NCBI GenBank assembly: GCA_013396995.1
Contig: VWZP01008345.1
Span: 530,946-594,945, forward strand
Reading direction: 5' to 3'
DNA length: 64,000 nt
DNA from: Dicaeum eximium
Taxonomy: Eukaryota > Chordata > Aves > Passeriformes > Dicaeidae
A program made the position numbers and the translations under genes. Below, piece after piece: positions 48,070 through 60,340 of this stretch (position 1 is the stretch's first letter; each line of letters begins with the position of its first letter). Below the pieces are notes generated by a model that was given only the letters and a program-made list of their open reading frames with translations, was not told the DNA's origin and made no database searches.

Positions 48070-50980
48070 AGGCTGTCTTTAGGAGCATGCTCACTTTGCA
48101 TTATTTTCAACCCCACCAATGTGTGTCTTATTTGAAAGAACTTTGCTGCTTGGTGATTTTTAGGAGGGAAAGTGGACCTGAGCACTTCCAGCCTGTGATC
48201 CCCGTGCTGCTGCCTGGTAAGTCATTTCTCAGCCATAGCCATGATGGGGGGAGCATCCATGAGTGCCTTTTGGGAATCTGTTTTTGGCCAGAGCTCCTCC
48301 CAGGCAGTGCTGCAGCCTCACCTGGGTGCTGCCCCCAGTGCAGGGCTGGAAGGTGGATGAACTTTGCAGGGCTCCCAGCACTGCTGGCACAGCAGGACCC
48401 AGAGAAATGTCCAGATTCTTGTTTTCAAACCCAGATGTCTGCTTTTGGGCCAGAGCCTCTCTGCCTTTTCCAGTGATGACAAAGAATAGTAGGCAAAGGG
48501 TCAGAAGGGATCAACGAGAGCTCAACTGAAATCTGTTTCCTGAAGGCCATTAATTGTGAGAAGTGCTGGAGCAGTTTCTTCCCTGCATCCCCAAAGAGAA
48601 AAGACTCTGTCATGGGTGTACAGATGTCCAGCTGGGTGCAGAAATACCAATTAATGCAAGGGCTGGCTGGTTCCAAGAGCAGCAAAATACGTGTCCTTTG
48701 CCTTAAGTGCAAGGATGAGCTCAGAAAGACACATTTCTTCCATAGTTCCTGCTGGGTTGTGGACCCAAACCAGCCATTGCCTAATGTTCACCCAGTGTGA
48801 GCGCTTACATTTATTTCCATACCCTGGTCTCCACACAGAACACTGATTTCTTAGAGCTGCTTCCATAGATGTGATGGGGGAAAAGTTAAATTCTCCTAAA
48901 AGTGGATGATTGGTATCTTTAGCACCATGCCCATGATGTCTTGCAGGTTTGTCTCCCTGCACAGCTTTTTGATTTGGGATGCTTGAAAAAAACTCCTTGA
49001 TGACCTTCCAGAAGTCTTTGACAGCACCAGGAGCTCCATGACTTTTCATGCACCCCTAAGCCGTGCTGCAGGTTCTCTTGGCAGCCAGAACTGCATTTGA
49101 TCTTGTGTTTTCTTTTCACCTGCTGTTCAGGAATTCCACTTTTTTGGCACTTAGATGCAATGAGGTCTGTTTAAACAGAGGAGGGAACACAGTGCTAATA
49201 TTTTAGTCTTGGCACAAAGAAAGATTTTCTGTGGAGAGGAAAAAGGAAAAAAAAAAACCCTGCTTTCAAATTTGAAGCCTGGTTTTATTTATAGCTGGTA
49301 TAAGAAGTATGCTGCTTTTGTGTTGGCTTATTCCTAATCTATCTGCTAATAGTCATGGGATATTAAAACAAAAAACCCTCAAAAACCCTCAACCTTTGTT
49401 TTAATTATCTCCAAATGCGTCATTGACCACTACTTTAAAGAAAAGGTGGGGGAGGGGTGGAAATCAGGCTACCAGGTGCTCAAGTGTTTTGTTTGCTTTG
49501 TAGACTTCAGTGAGAATCTGCTCTGTAAGGCACAGGAATCCCAGTTCACCATGGAGAGGTTGGTCACACCGTGTCACAGTGTCACACTGGCAGTGTCACA
49601 GTGGCAGGAAAGGCTGTGCCTCTGCCTGCTGGAAACATCATCCCTGCATCTGCCATGCCTAAGGTGTCTTATTGTAATTATTATTTATAATCTAGAACAC
49701 GGTTCATTCACACAATGACACAAGACCTCTGCCAGTAGCTGCACAAGTAAACCAAGTGCAACAGGAACGAGGTATTTAATTGCCTTGACAATGGGGATTT
49801 TGAAATTTGGCATTTCATCAGCTGTTGCTAAAGAATCTGTAACCTGTTTTCTAAAAATCAGAAGCTGTTTGTAATCTGAGGCTTCACAAATGCAAACAGC
49901 TGGAAATCTTTGCTGTCTATGAATGACTAAAAAAGAGGAGATATGTGAGGTTGAACTAAAGTTAAAACGAGACACGGATGGCAATTTTTCATTCTTCCAG
50001 GAAAGAGGATCGTGGCTATTCTGGTGCCAGATCAGTCTTTTGGCGTGGGTTGCTCCCTGCCCTGACTGCAGGGCTCTGAGCTAGGGCACAGCTGAGGCAC
50101 CAACTGTGAGTCTCACCTGGATGGGAAAGGGCTGACCCTGGAGCTGGGGGACTCTGGGGGGACAAGGCTCAGACACTCCATGTCCTGGAGTAAATTGCCA
50201 AGCACCAGTTTGTTCTGGCCAGCTTTCAAGCAAAGCAGAGTCATGCCAGGATCCTAAATTCATGGGCAAGGAATTTCAGGTTAATTTATTAATAGCATTA
50301 ACATTATCCAAAAGTATCCTGCATTTTGCAGATTCAAGCCTCAATCTGCACCCTCTTTTGGAAGAGGCCAGATTGGACTCCTCAGCTAAAGCCTGATGTC
50401 AATGCACACATTCACTGTACACCATGGCTGCCCCATCCTGGGGAAGCCTTTGGATCCATGGCATTGGTGAATCTGGAAGCAAAGCTTTCTGCTCCAGCAG
50501 CATGACAGCAGATGCTGTGGCCCCTGCTGGGTCTCTGTCAGGCTGCTTGAATGGAAGTGAAAAGACATTCAAACAGCAGCAGGATTATGACACGGTTTGG
50601 GTGCCCAGATCTGAAAGTTTTAAACAGACATTTGTGCCTAATCAGCCAAAGTGAGTTAAAATATGTAAAGCACTTTTTCCTTCTTGCCCTGAAACATCCA
50701 TCAGGATGCTCTGTGCTGGTTCCAGGCTGCCAGTGGTCTCTTCCCTGAATTAATGGCTCCCCCAGAGTAGGCAGTGCAGCTGTGCAGAGCCCTCAGCCCC
50801 TGGGCTGGCACAATCCCTGCACGTGTGCACAGGTAGCACCAGGGCAGCAGAGCCTCCCTGGCCACATGGGAACTTCCTAAAACACTTGTGTGTCCCTGGT
50901 GCAGTGTGTCAGGAGTGACAGCTCACATTAACTATGGACCATCCTTAAAATATATCTGATTTCAATAAGACAGGGGCCAA

Positions 50981-51018
50981 ATATAATACTTCAATATGAA
51001 TATAATACTTTGATATGA
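50981..51018. repeat. 19-bp tandem duplication in an AT-rich block
   Basis: ATATAATACTTCAATATGA at 50981-50999 is repeated at 51000-51018 with two adjacent substitutions (CA to TG). AT-rich microsatellite-like sequence follows up to about 51070. Confidence 0.8.
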
Positions 51019-52108
51019 GTATACTCCATATAAAGATACATATGTATGTCTGTGTGTATATACACACAGCAGTACCCCACACCACATGAGCTGTTTTAGA
51101 CTCTATTTGTATTTCCACTGCTCATAAATTATCCCAAATCTGGTAGCAACCTCTTCCCAGGGTGTTTAGTAGTGCACAATGTACAGCCTTCAAGTAAGAG
51201 CAGTATTTCACTTGTATAAATGAGTTAAAATTATGTGTTCTTCTTAGTCTGCTTCTGTAATTGTTTTGTGGGTTTTTTTTTTTCCTAACTAGGACTTGCA
51301 TAATAATAAAAGTTATTTGACTAGAAACATAAAGTACATTTTAATGTGATCTCATTTATGGAAGTCTATCACTGGATACACATGGCAGGGAAATGAAAGT
51401 ATTCATATAACAGATTAATAGCCAAGATCAAATATTTCACTTTCTAATAGAGTCTGCCTATATATGCTTTAAAATCTTTCCTAAATTTAAATTTAAAAGG
51501 GCTTTTCTGGTGCCATGAAAGCAAGCCACTGCCTGCCACATCATCCCCAATTTTCCATTACTGCTCACTGACGGTTTGCATTCATTAGCAGAGGACGGCT
51601 CCAGCCCTGGCCTTCAGAGGAAGAAATTACTTTTTGCCTCCAGTAGAAAAGAAAAAGTGCTGTGAGCTACTTCCCAGCAGCCTGGCCACAGCAGGACCAG
51701 CCAAGCCATGGGGGAGGCAGGTGTCCCTGGGGAGGGACAGTCCAGGGACCACTGTGGCCCCTCACAGAGCAGTGGTGCAGCTTTGACCTGCTCACTGCTG
51801 AGACCTTGCACCTCCAGGCAATTGATGCAATGCAATTTCTTTCCAGGATTCCCTGTTTAGGAGCTTTTTTGTTGGATTTGGTCTTTCCCTCCATAGATCT
51901 ATTGTCCCTAACCCAGGGTCTGCTGGATTGACACCTCACATTCCCCAGGTCTCTTTGGGGAGCCAGCACTCAGCTGCAACACAGCCCCTTTCTTTCACAT
52001 GGATAGATAAGTGCTGATTTAATTTGTCCATTCCTTTAATTAATTAACATCAGTTAAATTGGTATCAATATAATAATGCATTAAGAATTAGCACAAGCTA
52101 ATTATTAT

Positions 52109-52136
52109 TAAATAAGAACAAGCCAGTTCTTATTTA
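52109..52136. repeat. Perfect 11-bp inverted repeat with 6-base loop
   Basis: TAAATAAGAAC at 52109-52119 and GTTCTTATTTA at 52126-52136 are exact reverse complements around the loop AAGCCA. The surrounding block (52031-52140) is rich in TAATTA-like homeodomain core motifs. It could form a hairpin or bind a dimeric factor. There is no T-run to suggest a polymerase III terminator and no known family. Confidence 0.7.
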
Positions 52137-52826
52137 GAGTGCATCAGCATGAGTGTGAACCAGCACCACAGTGACTGTAATGCTCTGAATCCACTCAGTG
52201 AAATTACATGATTTGTACCAGCTCACTCTTAATCCGGCCTCAAAAAGCAAAAATTCTCTCCTTTTTGTTTTTTCCCCCCGACTTGACTGGCCTTGAAGAT
52301 GTCATAAAACAAACCAAGGAATATCAACAGGAGACTAACACAGCAGCAACACTCCGGGTTTATTTTTAGCCCAAATCTCTGTCTGGTGCATCTCAGCTCA
52401 TGCCCAATGTGCGTCACACAGAACTAAAGGAATTTGAAAATGGCACTGCCAGAAATGAACCCAGAATCCCCCCAAGCCCCCTTTTCTCATCTTGATTAAA
52501 GGCAGGTGTAGAGACTGTCTGTGCTGGGAAAGGGGCATCAGGACATACCCTCTTCACCCCACAGAGGAGATTTAGGGTGGGGAGAACCCTTAAACCCCCT
52601 CTGATTGCAGCGCTGCCTGCCTCGTGCTGCTCTCTGGGCACAGAAGATGGGAAGTGATGGTTGGCTGAGCAAACTTAACAACGTATTCACCCTAAAACCA
52701 GGGGCAGCAGCAGAGCTGAGCCAACACTGGTCCCTCTGCTGGGAGCTTTGCAGCCCGCCTGCCCTTCCCAAATTACCTCTGTGCTGTCAAGACACTTGGC
52801 TTCTCTGCATCCCTGGCTGATTAATC

Positions 52827-52880
52827 AAAAAAAAAAAAAAAACAAAAAAAACACCAAAACAAAACAAAAAAACCAAAAAC
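52827..52880. repeat. A-rich tract with C interruptions
   Basis: Sixteen A residues, C, eight A residues, C, then repeated AAAAC-like units. It is nearly the same pattern as at 39737. The origin may be simple-sequence expansion or the tail of a decayed retroposon on the + strand. Confidence 0.75.
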
Positions 52881-55324
52881 AGGGCAAGACAAGAAATAGT
52901 GAGGCAGGATCTGAGTCTGCATCCGCACTTTAACGTTGGTGTGTGAGTGTCCCTGCATGCCTGGGAAATGCATTTTAGAAACTCAGTGTTAATGGGTTTT
53001 GGTTTTGGGCTGCAGAGCAGGGCTGGCACTGCCCATGGGAACCAGCAGAGTTCCTTTGCTGGGCTCCAAGAGCCTCCAGTCCCAGAGAGCCCAGAGAGCC
53101 CAGGCACTGCCACGTGTGAGGCGGTGACCGCATTTGAAACTGCAAATTAGTCACGGCAAATAAATAACTTCAGAACAAGAGCTGGCTGAGAGCTGCGGTT
53201 CACATTACAGCAATATTTTAAAGTCTTGTGAATTTCCTTTGCTCTGCTCCAGTCTGGACAAAAAGTGTCATTAACTCCAAATACTGCTGCTCACACACAG
53301 GCAGGCTGGGTTTCTTTATTTGCTGAATGTTTTGACTGGATTTCTGACCACCTTTAACTTCTTTTTCTCCCTCTAATTCTTTTACTATTTTAGATGGATT
53401 GAATAAACAATAAAATCATTAACTATTTAAAATAAATTGAAATAACTCAAATTGTTGTGAAAAGAAGAGCTTACTCTGGCCCCTTTCCATGTCCATATTT
53501 CATTACGGTATAATTTGTGTCTTTTGACAAGTTCCTCCCTGTTTTGTAGTGTGGCTCTGCAGAAACCCAAGCATTATCTAGTAGCTCCCATGGAAAACCA
53601 CCAATTACTGCCAAAAGCCCCCTGGGCAGCCCAGGAAGCCTGGCAGGGTGACAGCAGCACTGCCACCCCACACACCCTGGAGCATGCAGGATCCTGCCTT
53701 GCCCCACTGTGTCTGGATGGGCATGAACCAGAGTTCTGGAGCAGCCAGGGAAAGATGGCAAAATTCACTCCACAGCCCTTGGGAAGTGGAGTGGAAGGTT
53801 TGGAGCTCTTTGTTTCAGCTCAGCCCTGCAATCTGGTGCCGAGAGCCCACGAAGGGATGGCCCTGCAGCCCTGAAGCCACGGTGGCAGCCGGGCTGTGTG
53901 AGGATGCTGCACACCTCAGCGTGCCTGCGCTGAGTGCCGGGTGTGACACGGGGATTTCTGCTGCCATCCAAAGCACATCTGTCTCCCACGGGGAGGAGAG
54001 TCTGTGTTGACTCAATTATTCTGGTTTCTTTCCAAACAAGCTTAATATTCATTTTCAAGTGATTCATTCCCTGCTTTGCAAGTGGTTCTCCTCCCACAAC
54101 CAGCAGCACGATTAATTCAGATGAGTTACACTGGGGGATGTTTAAAGGAATTTTTTCTGACATGCTGGAAGAACACAGTGCTGTGAAAGTTCCTGTCTAT
54201 GCAGAGGGCTGATGAAGGGCTCTGGACCAACCCTTGAAGGTCTTCTAGAGTACTTATAAAATAAGAAGGGACAGGGCAATATAAGACACGGCTCCTTAAA
54301 GGCTAATAAACCTCAAGAGCATGCTAGAGGGAGAGCATGTTCTGTAAGTCTGGGGTACTTTCTGTTTAGTTTGGTTTTCTCCAGTTCTTAATATTTTTTC
54401 TCTTGGTGCTCAGTGGGAAAAGGTGATACAGGGTGTGTGAGCTCAACTTTTGGTGGGTGAGGGTTCAGACCCCCTCTCGAGCAGGTGCTGTTAGGATGAA
54501 TGACTTTGAATGGCATGAAATTCTCTCTGTGATATTTCTGATCACGTTAGGACAAACCTTCTCACTTACCTTACCCCCACAGAATATTTCAGCAACACAT
54601 AATTCCAAGGAATCCCCTTTTCTTCTGGATTTCAGCAAAGCTGGGGCTAGAGTTACCTGGAGACCTGGGCTCTAATATATGCTTTTTAGAGAACACCAGC
54701 CAATACCCTGGTGAGAAAACTCCCTCCTGAGACAGGTGTCATCAGGAGCTTGGCAGTTTTGCTTACTATCTGACTTTTAAACTACTGTGAAAAAGCACAG
54801 CTGAGTGACAGCACTGTCATCTCCAAACCTAACTGGGAAATCAGCTGCAGCATCAGAATGTGTCAGAAGGGAAAGAAGCCTTTGCTGGCTGGGGACCCCA
54901 AGCTCTGCTGCTAAAACCAGATCCCAGGGTGGTGACCCCATCCTGCACTAGGTTTTGCTTCATATTTAGGTAAATCTCATGTAAAGCTCTTTTGTGCTGT
55001 AACTTTCCTGTTCTGTCCTTTTGAGGTGTTTTGTCACCCATCCATCTCTGCATGGCAAGGGTGGTGAAATCTGTCCACCCACACAGCACAGCACCTGTCC
55101 ATGCATGAAAATTTCCAGGGAAGGCTCTTCCCTTCTCCCTCAGGTCTGATGCATCACCAGTCACTGCAGCTGCACTCTCTGGATGCTGTTATTCAGACTG
55201 AATTATTGGTAAGTCCCTGAGGGTGTAATCAATACCAGCAAAGTGATAAATATTAGCACGTGCCCCATGTGCTGCCTCTGGGCTTTCCTGCCTGCAGTGG
55301 GGACAGAGCTGCAGCGTGCTGGGG

Positions 55325-55340
55325 ACACACACACACACAC
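55325..55340. repeat. Short (AC)n microsatellite
   Basis: Eight AC units, continuing into ATATGG. It is too short to be highly variable. Confidence 0.75.
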
Positions 55341-58300
55341 ATATGGATAGGGAAAGGCACTGGTGTCTCTGGAATGGTGACAGTCCTTTGTGTGATGCCT
55401 GTGTCACACGAGCAAAGCCCTCAGAAGGTCCCTGTGACATGGACACAATCACAGATACAGCTCAGTGGATAAGGATGAAAGGTTCCAGGCCAATTGTTGG
55501 TCATGTCCACAGCATCCTGCTGCTGTTTTATTCCTAATGATTTTCAGTGTTGCATTTAAGTGCTGACAAATATGCAGTTTAAAACATTTTGCAGTGCAAG
55601 CCTGTGTAGCAGTTCCCTCAGGTATTCCATGTGCTCCAGCATTGCCTCTTCCCGTCTGTCCCCGCAGGCCCTGCGCTGCTTTAGCTGGGCATAAATGAAA
55701 CATCAGAAACCTAAAGTGACTGGGGAGAAGCTGAGAGATGATGTGTGGGTTTGGGCCATGCTGCTTCTCCAGCTTTGTCCCATCCTTTCTCCTGTTCCTG
55801 CCCTTTGAGCCTCATTCCTCCTCTGGCCCGCCAGGAGCTTTTCCAAGCCCTTTGATCCGAGGAGTGACGGAACAGCCCTGCTGCTTCTCCTGGTTGCAGC
55901 TTGTTACACAAATATTGAATAACCCATTAGCTTGCTCCAGCACATGGAGGGATTTTGGTTTTTTCTCCCACTGGACACACCATGGCTGTTGTTTAGGGGG
56001 CAGCTGCCAAGGGAAGGAGCTCTGTGGCTCCTCTCCTCAGCTCTTTGCACCAGGAGTGGCCCCAGCACTCCCTGAGATATGAACCTTGTCTTGGGTCTGG
56101 TATAAAAAGTCACATCTAATGAGAGATAAACTACTGGTTTTCACAGGAATTGTTCTATTCAGTTGATCAGCTCTTCAGGAGATTGCCATCCTGGGACCCC
56201 AAGTCCCGTTTGAGGTTTTGGCACTAACAGGGTTTGCACAAAGCACTGGTGGTTCCCAGCCGGGTTGTTTGGAGTGAGCACAGGGCTGGTACATCCCAGG
56301 CAGCAGCAAACACCTCCTGCCAGGAGGCTGCTCTGTCTCCAAGGCTTCACACGGCAAAGCAGAGACCTGAGACCTTCCCCAGACCTCGTGGCAGACACAG
56401 AACTAATTTTGGGATCACTCATTTCTCATTCTCATTCCCTGCCTGCTGCATCATCCCCTGCCTGTTTGCATAAGGCACAAGGACTATTTTTAACAGGCAA
56501 TTTGGTTTTATTAGTGACAAGGAGATAAATAAACACCCTGAACTCTTGGTTCCTGTGGAAATAGCTTTGATTCAAAATCCTTCCATTTAAGGGCATAGTG
56601 AAAATAAAGTTCCCCAAAGAAGAATGGCATTTTCTAAATTTTTTTCCCCAGTAGCCTCAGAGTTGGGTGCAGGGGTGGGGGAACACAGGAGATGGAGAAG
56701 CAATGCTCCCCTTGGAGCTCTGCACTGTCCAAGGGTTCAGCTCTGCTCTGTGCACACCCCAGAACTCTTTTAGATGGAATAAATCAGTCCTGGATTCTGG
56801 ATTCCTTCAGTTGGCCAAAACCTGTCATTCCACTGTCAAACACCTGCACCATTTCAGGGGCTGAGAAATAGCCCCCAAGGTCAGCAGTGCCCCTGACGCT
56901 CCCAGAAAAGCTTTGGGAGGCTGCACAGGGCAGGAAAATAGGATATTTTTTCTTGAGCTGGTAACTGTGGATATTTTAGTCCCCTAGATCAAATCTCACT
57001 GCATCTAACTCTGCTGGACTCCTTTATCCTCAGTACATTCTTTGTAGGCAGTCATGTTTGTAGCAAAACGTCACTGAATTTATACACCTAATGTTTTTCT
57101 TATTACAAAAAAATGTTTGTTGAGGGCAGAGCAACAAATTAGTCCAATTTATATCAACTACTTCAATCCTGAATAAAAGGGATGGAAGAAATAGATAAAG
57201 AAACACTGACAATTTACATTCCTCCATGAACCTCGAGTCTTTCCCATCCAAACAGGACTTGGCTCAGCACCATTTTATAAGGATTTAGCCAACATTTAAA
57301 GGTTCATTGTTTGAAAATAGCCCAAAAACCCAGCAAGTTCCACGGCTCTGTTTTCCCCAGTCCTGTTTACCTGCACATCCAGCAGCCCCAGCCCTGTGTC
57401 CTGCACAGGCCCACGAAGGGCTGGGGCTTCTCCTGCTGTACTTTTGGGGCAAATGAGGCTTTTTTCCTGTAAACTATGAACATAAAGCAGATGAATCTGC
57501 TTTTCCCATGGCAGGGACTGGCCTCTGGCTGGGATCAGTCCTGGCCCCTCCCAGACCTGGAGCCAGGAGCACCTGAGGGATGGGCAGGGCTCCTGCTTGC
57601 TCAGGGCTTGTGATCACTGCAGTTCCACTCCACCACATCTCTGCTTCTCAGCCTCGACAACACTGCAGGAAGATTTTCTTTCTTCAGGTAAAACACACAA
57701 TATCTCGGCTTTTAACCTTGCTGCTGGCTTCTAAAGTAAATTCCTGTGGAATTGAGTTTAATGTCTGTTTTAAGGAAGGATGAAATACAGCAACAACAGA
57801 AAAAACCCCAGACAAACATAATTTTAATTTCAATCTGACAAAAAAAAATCCTGTTTGGTCCCAAATGGGAACTGTTGGCTGTTTATTTTCCTATTTTTTT
57901 GTTTATCAGCCCCACGTTAACTCACAGAAATGTTTTATTATTCTCCATTTAACCATTAAACTGAAGGATCGGTCTGATTTACATCCTAACATGATCTAGA
58001 TGGAAATACAGATGGAAATACATCCCTTAGTGCACAGAACATAACGCTGGATTTCTCAGAGGGTGTCAGCTCACAGAAGGCAGATCCTGCCTTTGCTTTT
58101 TGACCAGCCTACATGATGTTGAAGGGGGAAAAGCCCCACAGGGGTGTGAGGTACTCACTGCTGCGGCTTCCTCTGTATTTCTGGAGCAGAAATAGCTGAC
58201 TGTAAAATTTCCTGATTATTTTCCCCTTCAGATTGTTCACATTAGAGACAGCAGGAATGAATTTGGCCCTCATTTGTTTCCAAATGCTGCAGCTGCAGCA

Positions 58301-59729
58301 GGTTTGCTCACTCAGTATCAGACACTGCTTTGCTTGGGACATTCCCAAAGCTGACACGGCCTCAATGTTTGATCAACACTGCACTGTCCATTGCTTTTTC
58401 CAAATAATCCCTATTTACAACCAAAAAGCTGGCCCCTACTTCCTTAAACAACACTATCTGTAATGCTCTAAGTCTTTTATTTCCTTCTAGGTAGTGGGAA
58501 ATAAGGAGGGGCAAGAGTGTAACCAAATACACACCTTCTCAGCCAGGAGAGCCTGGACCTGAACTCCAGTGGGCTTAGAATCAAGCCTTATATATCTCAG
58601 CAATTTATAACCTGATTTACTGTTCTCTCCTCCTTGTGAGGGGGAAAGTATATATCCTTTACAATGCCATAATGGCCCTGTCTGATAAAGCAATAAAAAA
58701 TAGGAGATTTAACAATATGTGCCCTTTCTGTGTGCCCTGCAGGTTTAGACTTTGATGCAAATATTTATGCACTTAATTTATTGCCTTGATTTTCTGCCAT
58801 TTTGGGGAACTCCCACCACAGGAGGATTAATTTTCTTTACATAATGTTCTGTCCATCTGCTATCCTTGTGGCAAGTGGCATCACTTCCAAGGATGCAGCA
58901 GAATGCAGCCATGCAATATGAACACAACTTAATAATCATCAACCTATAAAACCCCACAAATGGCTGAATGCCACGAGAGGGACAGCTGAGCTGCACTGAA
59001 CAAGGGATCTAAGCAGGGAGAAAGAAGCACATGCTGCCCTTTTTCAAGAGTTGGAGGTTTAGTTAGCAATTTTTAGCAATGTGGATTGATTTCCAGTGTG
59101 GAGAAAAGTCCCCAGGGGAAGCAGCACTGCCATTCCCATTGCACAGGCAGTGGTGGGTGTGCCACATGGGCAGTGCCATGCTGGGGACACAGCCAGGCCC
59201 GTGCCAGCGAGGAGGCACAACCCAAGTGCCCCAAAATTCACTGCAGTGCACTTTACATCTGTCCAGGAGGAGGTGGCTTTGCTGCAAGGGCTTGCTAAGC
59301 CAAACAAGCACAACAAACCCTAAAGGCTGCTAGGAAAGAAGAAAAGGGCAGAAGTCACAAGCTAAACATAAATTAATGCACAGCAGCCATGGGACCAGGA
59401 CATGGGATTTGAGTTGTACCCCCAGGGCTCAGCTCCTGCAGCCCTGTGAGCTTCTCCCAGCAAAACCAGCAAAGCCTGGGGCTCCATCCCAGGGCTGGTT
59501 GCCCACAGGAGCTTTAGACAAGCCCTGTGTGCTGCCTCCTCCACAGGACACGCTGACACCAAGGGCAACGGCCTCTCCACAGCTAAATCCCCCTACCAAG
59601 ATATTAATTCTGTATATTTATATATAGAACTGCATGTATTTATACATAGATGTATTTCTGTGTCTCCAGACTCCAGATACATACACATGCATGTATACAC
59701 CTTAGTCTACACTCTGTACTTAGTGTAGA

Positions 59730-59730
<1 letters not shown>

Positions 59731-59761
<31 letters not shown>
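59731..59761. repeat. Compound (TA)n(GA)n microsatellite
   Basis: Seven TA units run directly into about eight GA units. The flanking 100 bases are also AT-rich with several TATATA and ATGTAT motifs. Confidence 0.9.
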
Positions 59762-60248
59762 TGAAATAAAGCCCTAGGCAAAAACAGGGGGCAAAGCAGC
59801 TTGTTATGTCTGCCTTGAAGGAACGGGACCTCTAAAAGGCATGAGTCATTTATTCCTGTATGCAAGAGCAAATCTGACTGTTTGCAGGCCATTTTATTAA
59901 AAGCAGACACTGAAGCTTCATGAAAAACCCAAATATTAAACTGCTCCATGTGGTGCACAAACACAAACAGGATTTGTTTCTAAAGCCACCCCAACCTCTG
60001 GGCATGTGGTAACCTCCCAAGCTCAACACAGATAAAACCGAGTTTCCAGCAAAAAGACAAACCTACAGCAGCTCTGGATTCTGGGGAAGTTACCCTTTCC
60101 ATTGACCTTTGAGATGAAATATTCTTGCCTTTCTTCAGCACAGGGCTGCCCTGATGGCTCTGAGTGCTTTACCTATCCTGCTGTCTTTATCTCAGCCCAT
60201 GAATTTCCCACTTTTACCCTTTTGATTGTCCCCCAACCCACTGTGGGA

Positions 60249-60340
60249 GAGTGAGTGAGTGAGTGAGTGAGTGAGTGAGTGAGTGAGTGAGTGAGTGAGT
60301 GAGTGAGTGAGTGAGTGAGTGAGTGAGTGAGGAGTGAGTG
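60249..60340. repeat. (GAGT)n tetranucleotide microsatellite
   Basis: About twenty perfect GAGT units run from 60249 to 60331, followed by a one-base shift and two more units. The minus strand reads through as a Ser-Leu-Thr-His repeat, which is a by-product of the array and not a protein gene. A perfect array this long is probably length-polymorphic. Confidence 0.97.

Larger units (their letters stand above)
40493..48085 (+). other. XYLT1: Probable long 3' UTR of XYLT1
   Basis: No further splice-linked coding exon follows the stop. Human XYLT1 has a 3' UTR of several kb as I recall, and the AT-rich stretch up to a tandem AATAAA pair at 48,056-48,069 suits a similar end. AATAAA also occurs at 40868, 40924, 42807, 46194 and 46650, so shorter isoforms are possible. 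The last kilobase carries two Pumilio-type TGTATATA motifs and an ATTTATTTA element, all typical of 3' UTRs. Open frames inside show no family features. The extent is inferred, not observed. Confidence 0.6.

Noticed and set aside
53515..54163. Overlapping 120-130 codon frames downstream, considered as a second gene
   Set aside because: The frames run on both strands over the same bases with no motifs or plausible exon borders.
60249..60340. CRISPR-like repetition
   Set aside because: The repeat is a contiguous tetranucleotide without spacers, in a vertebrate genome.
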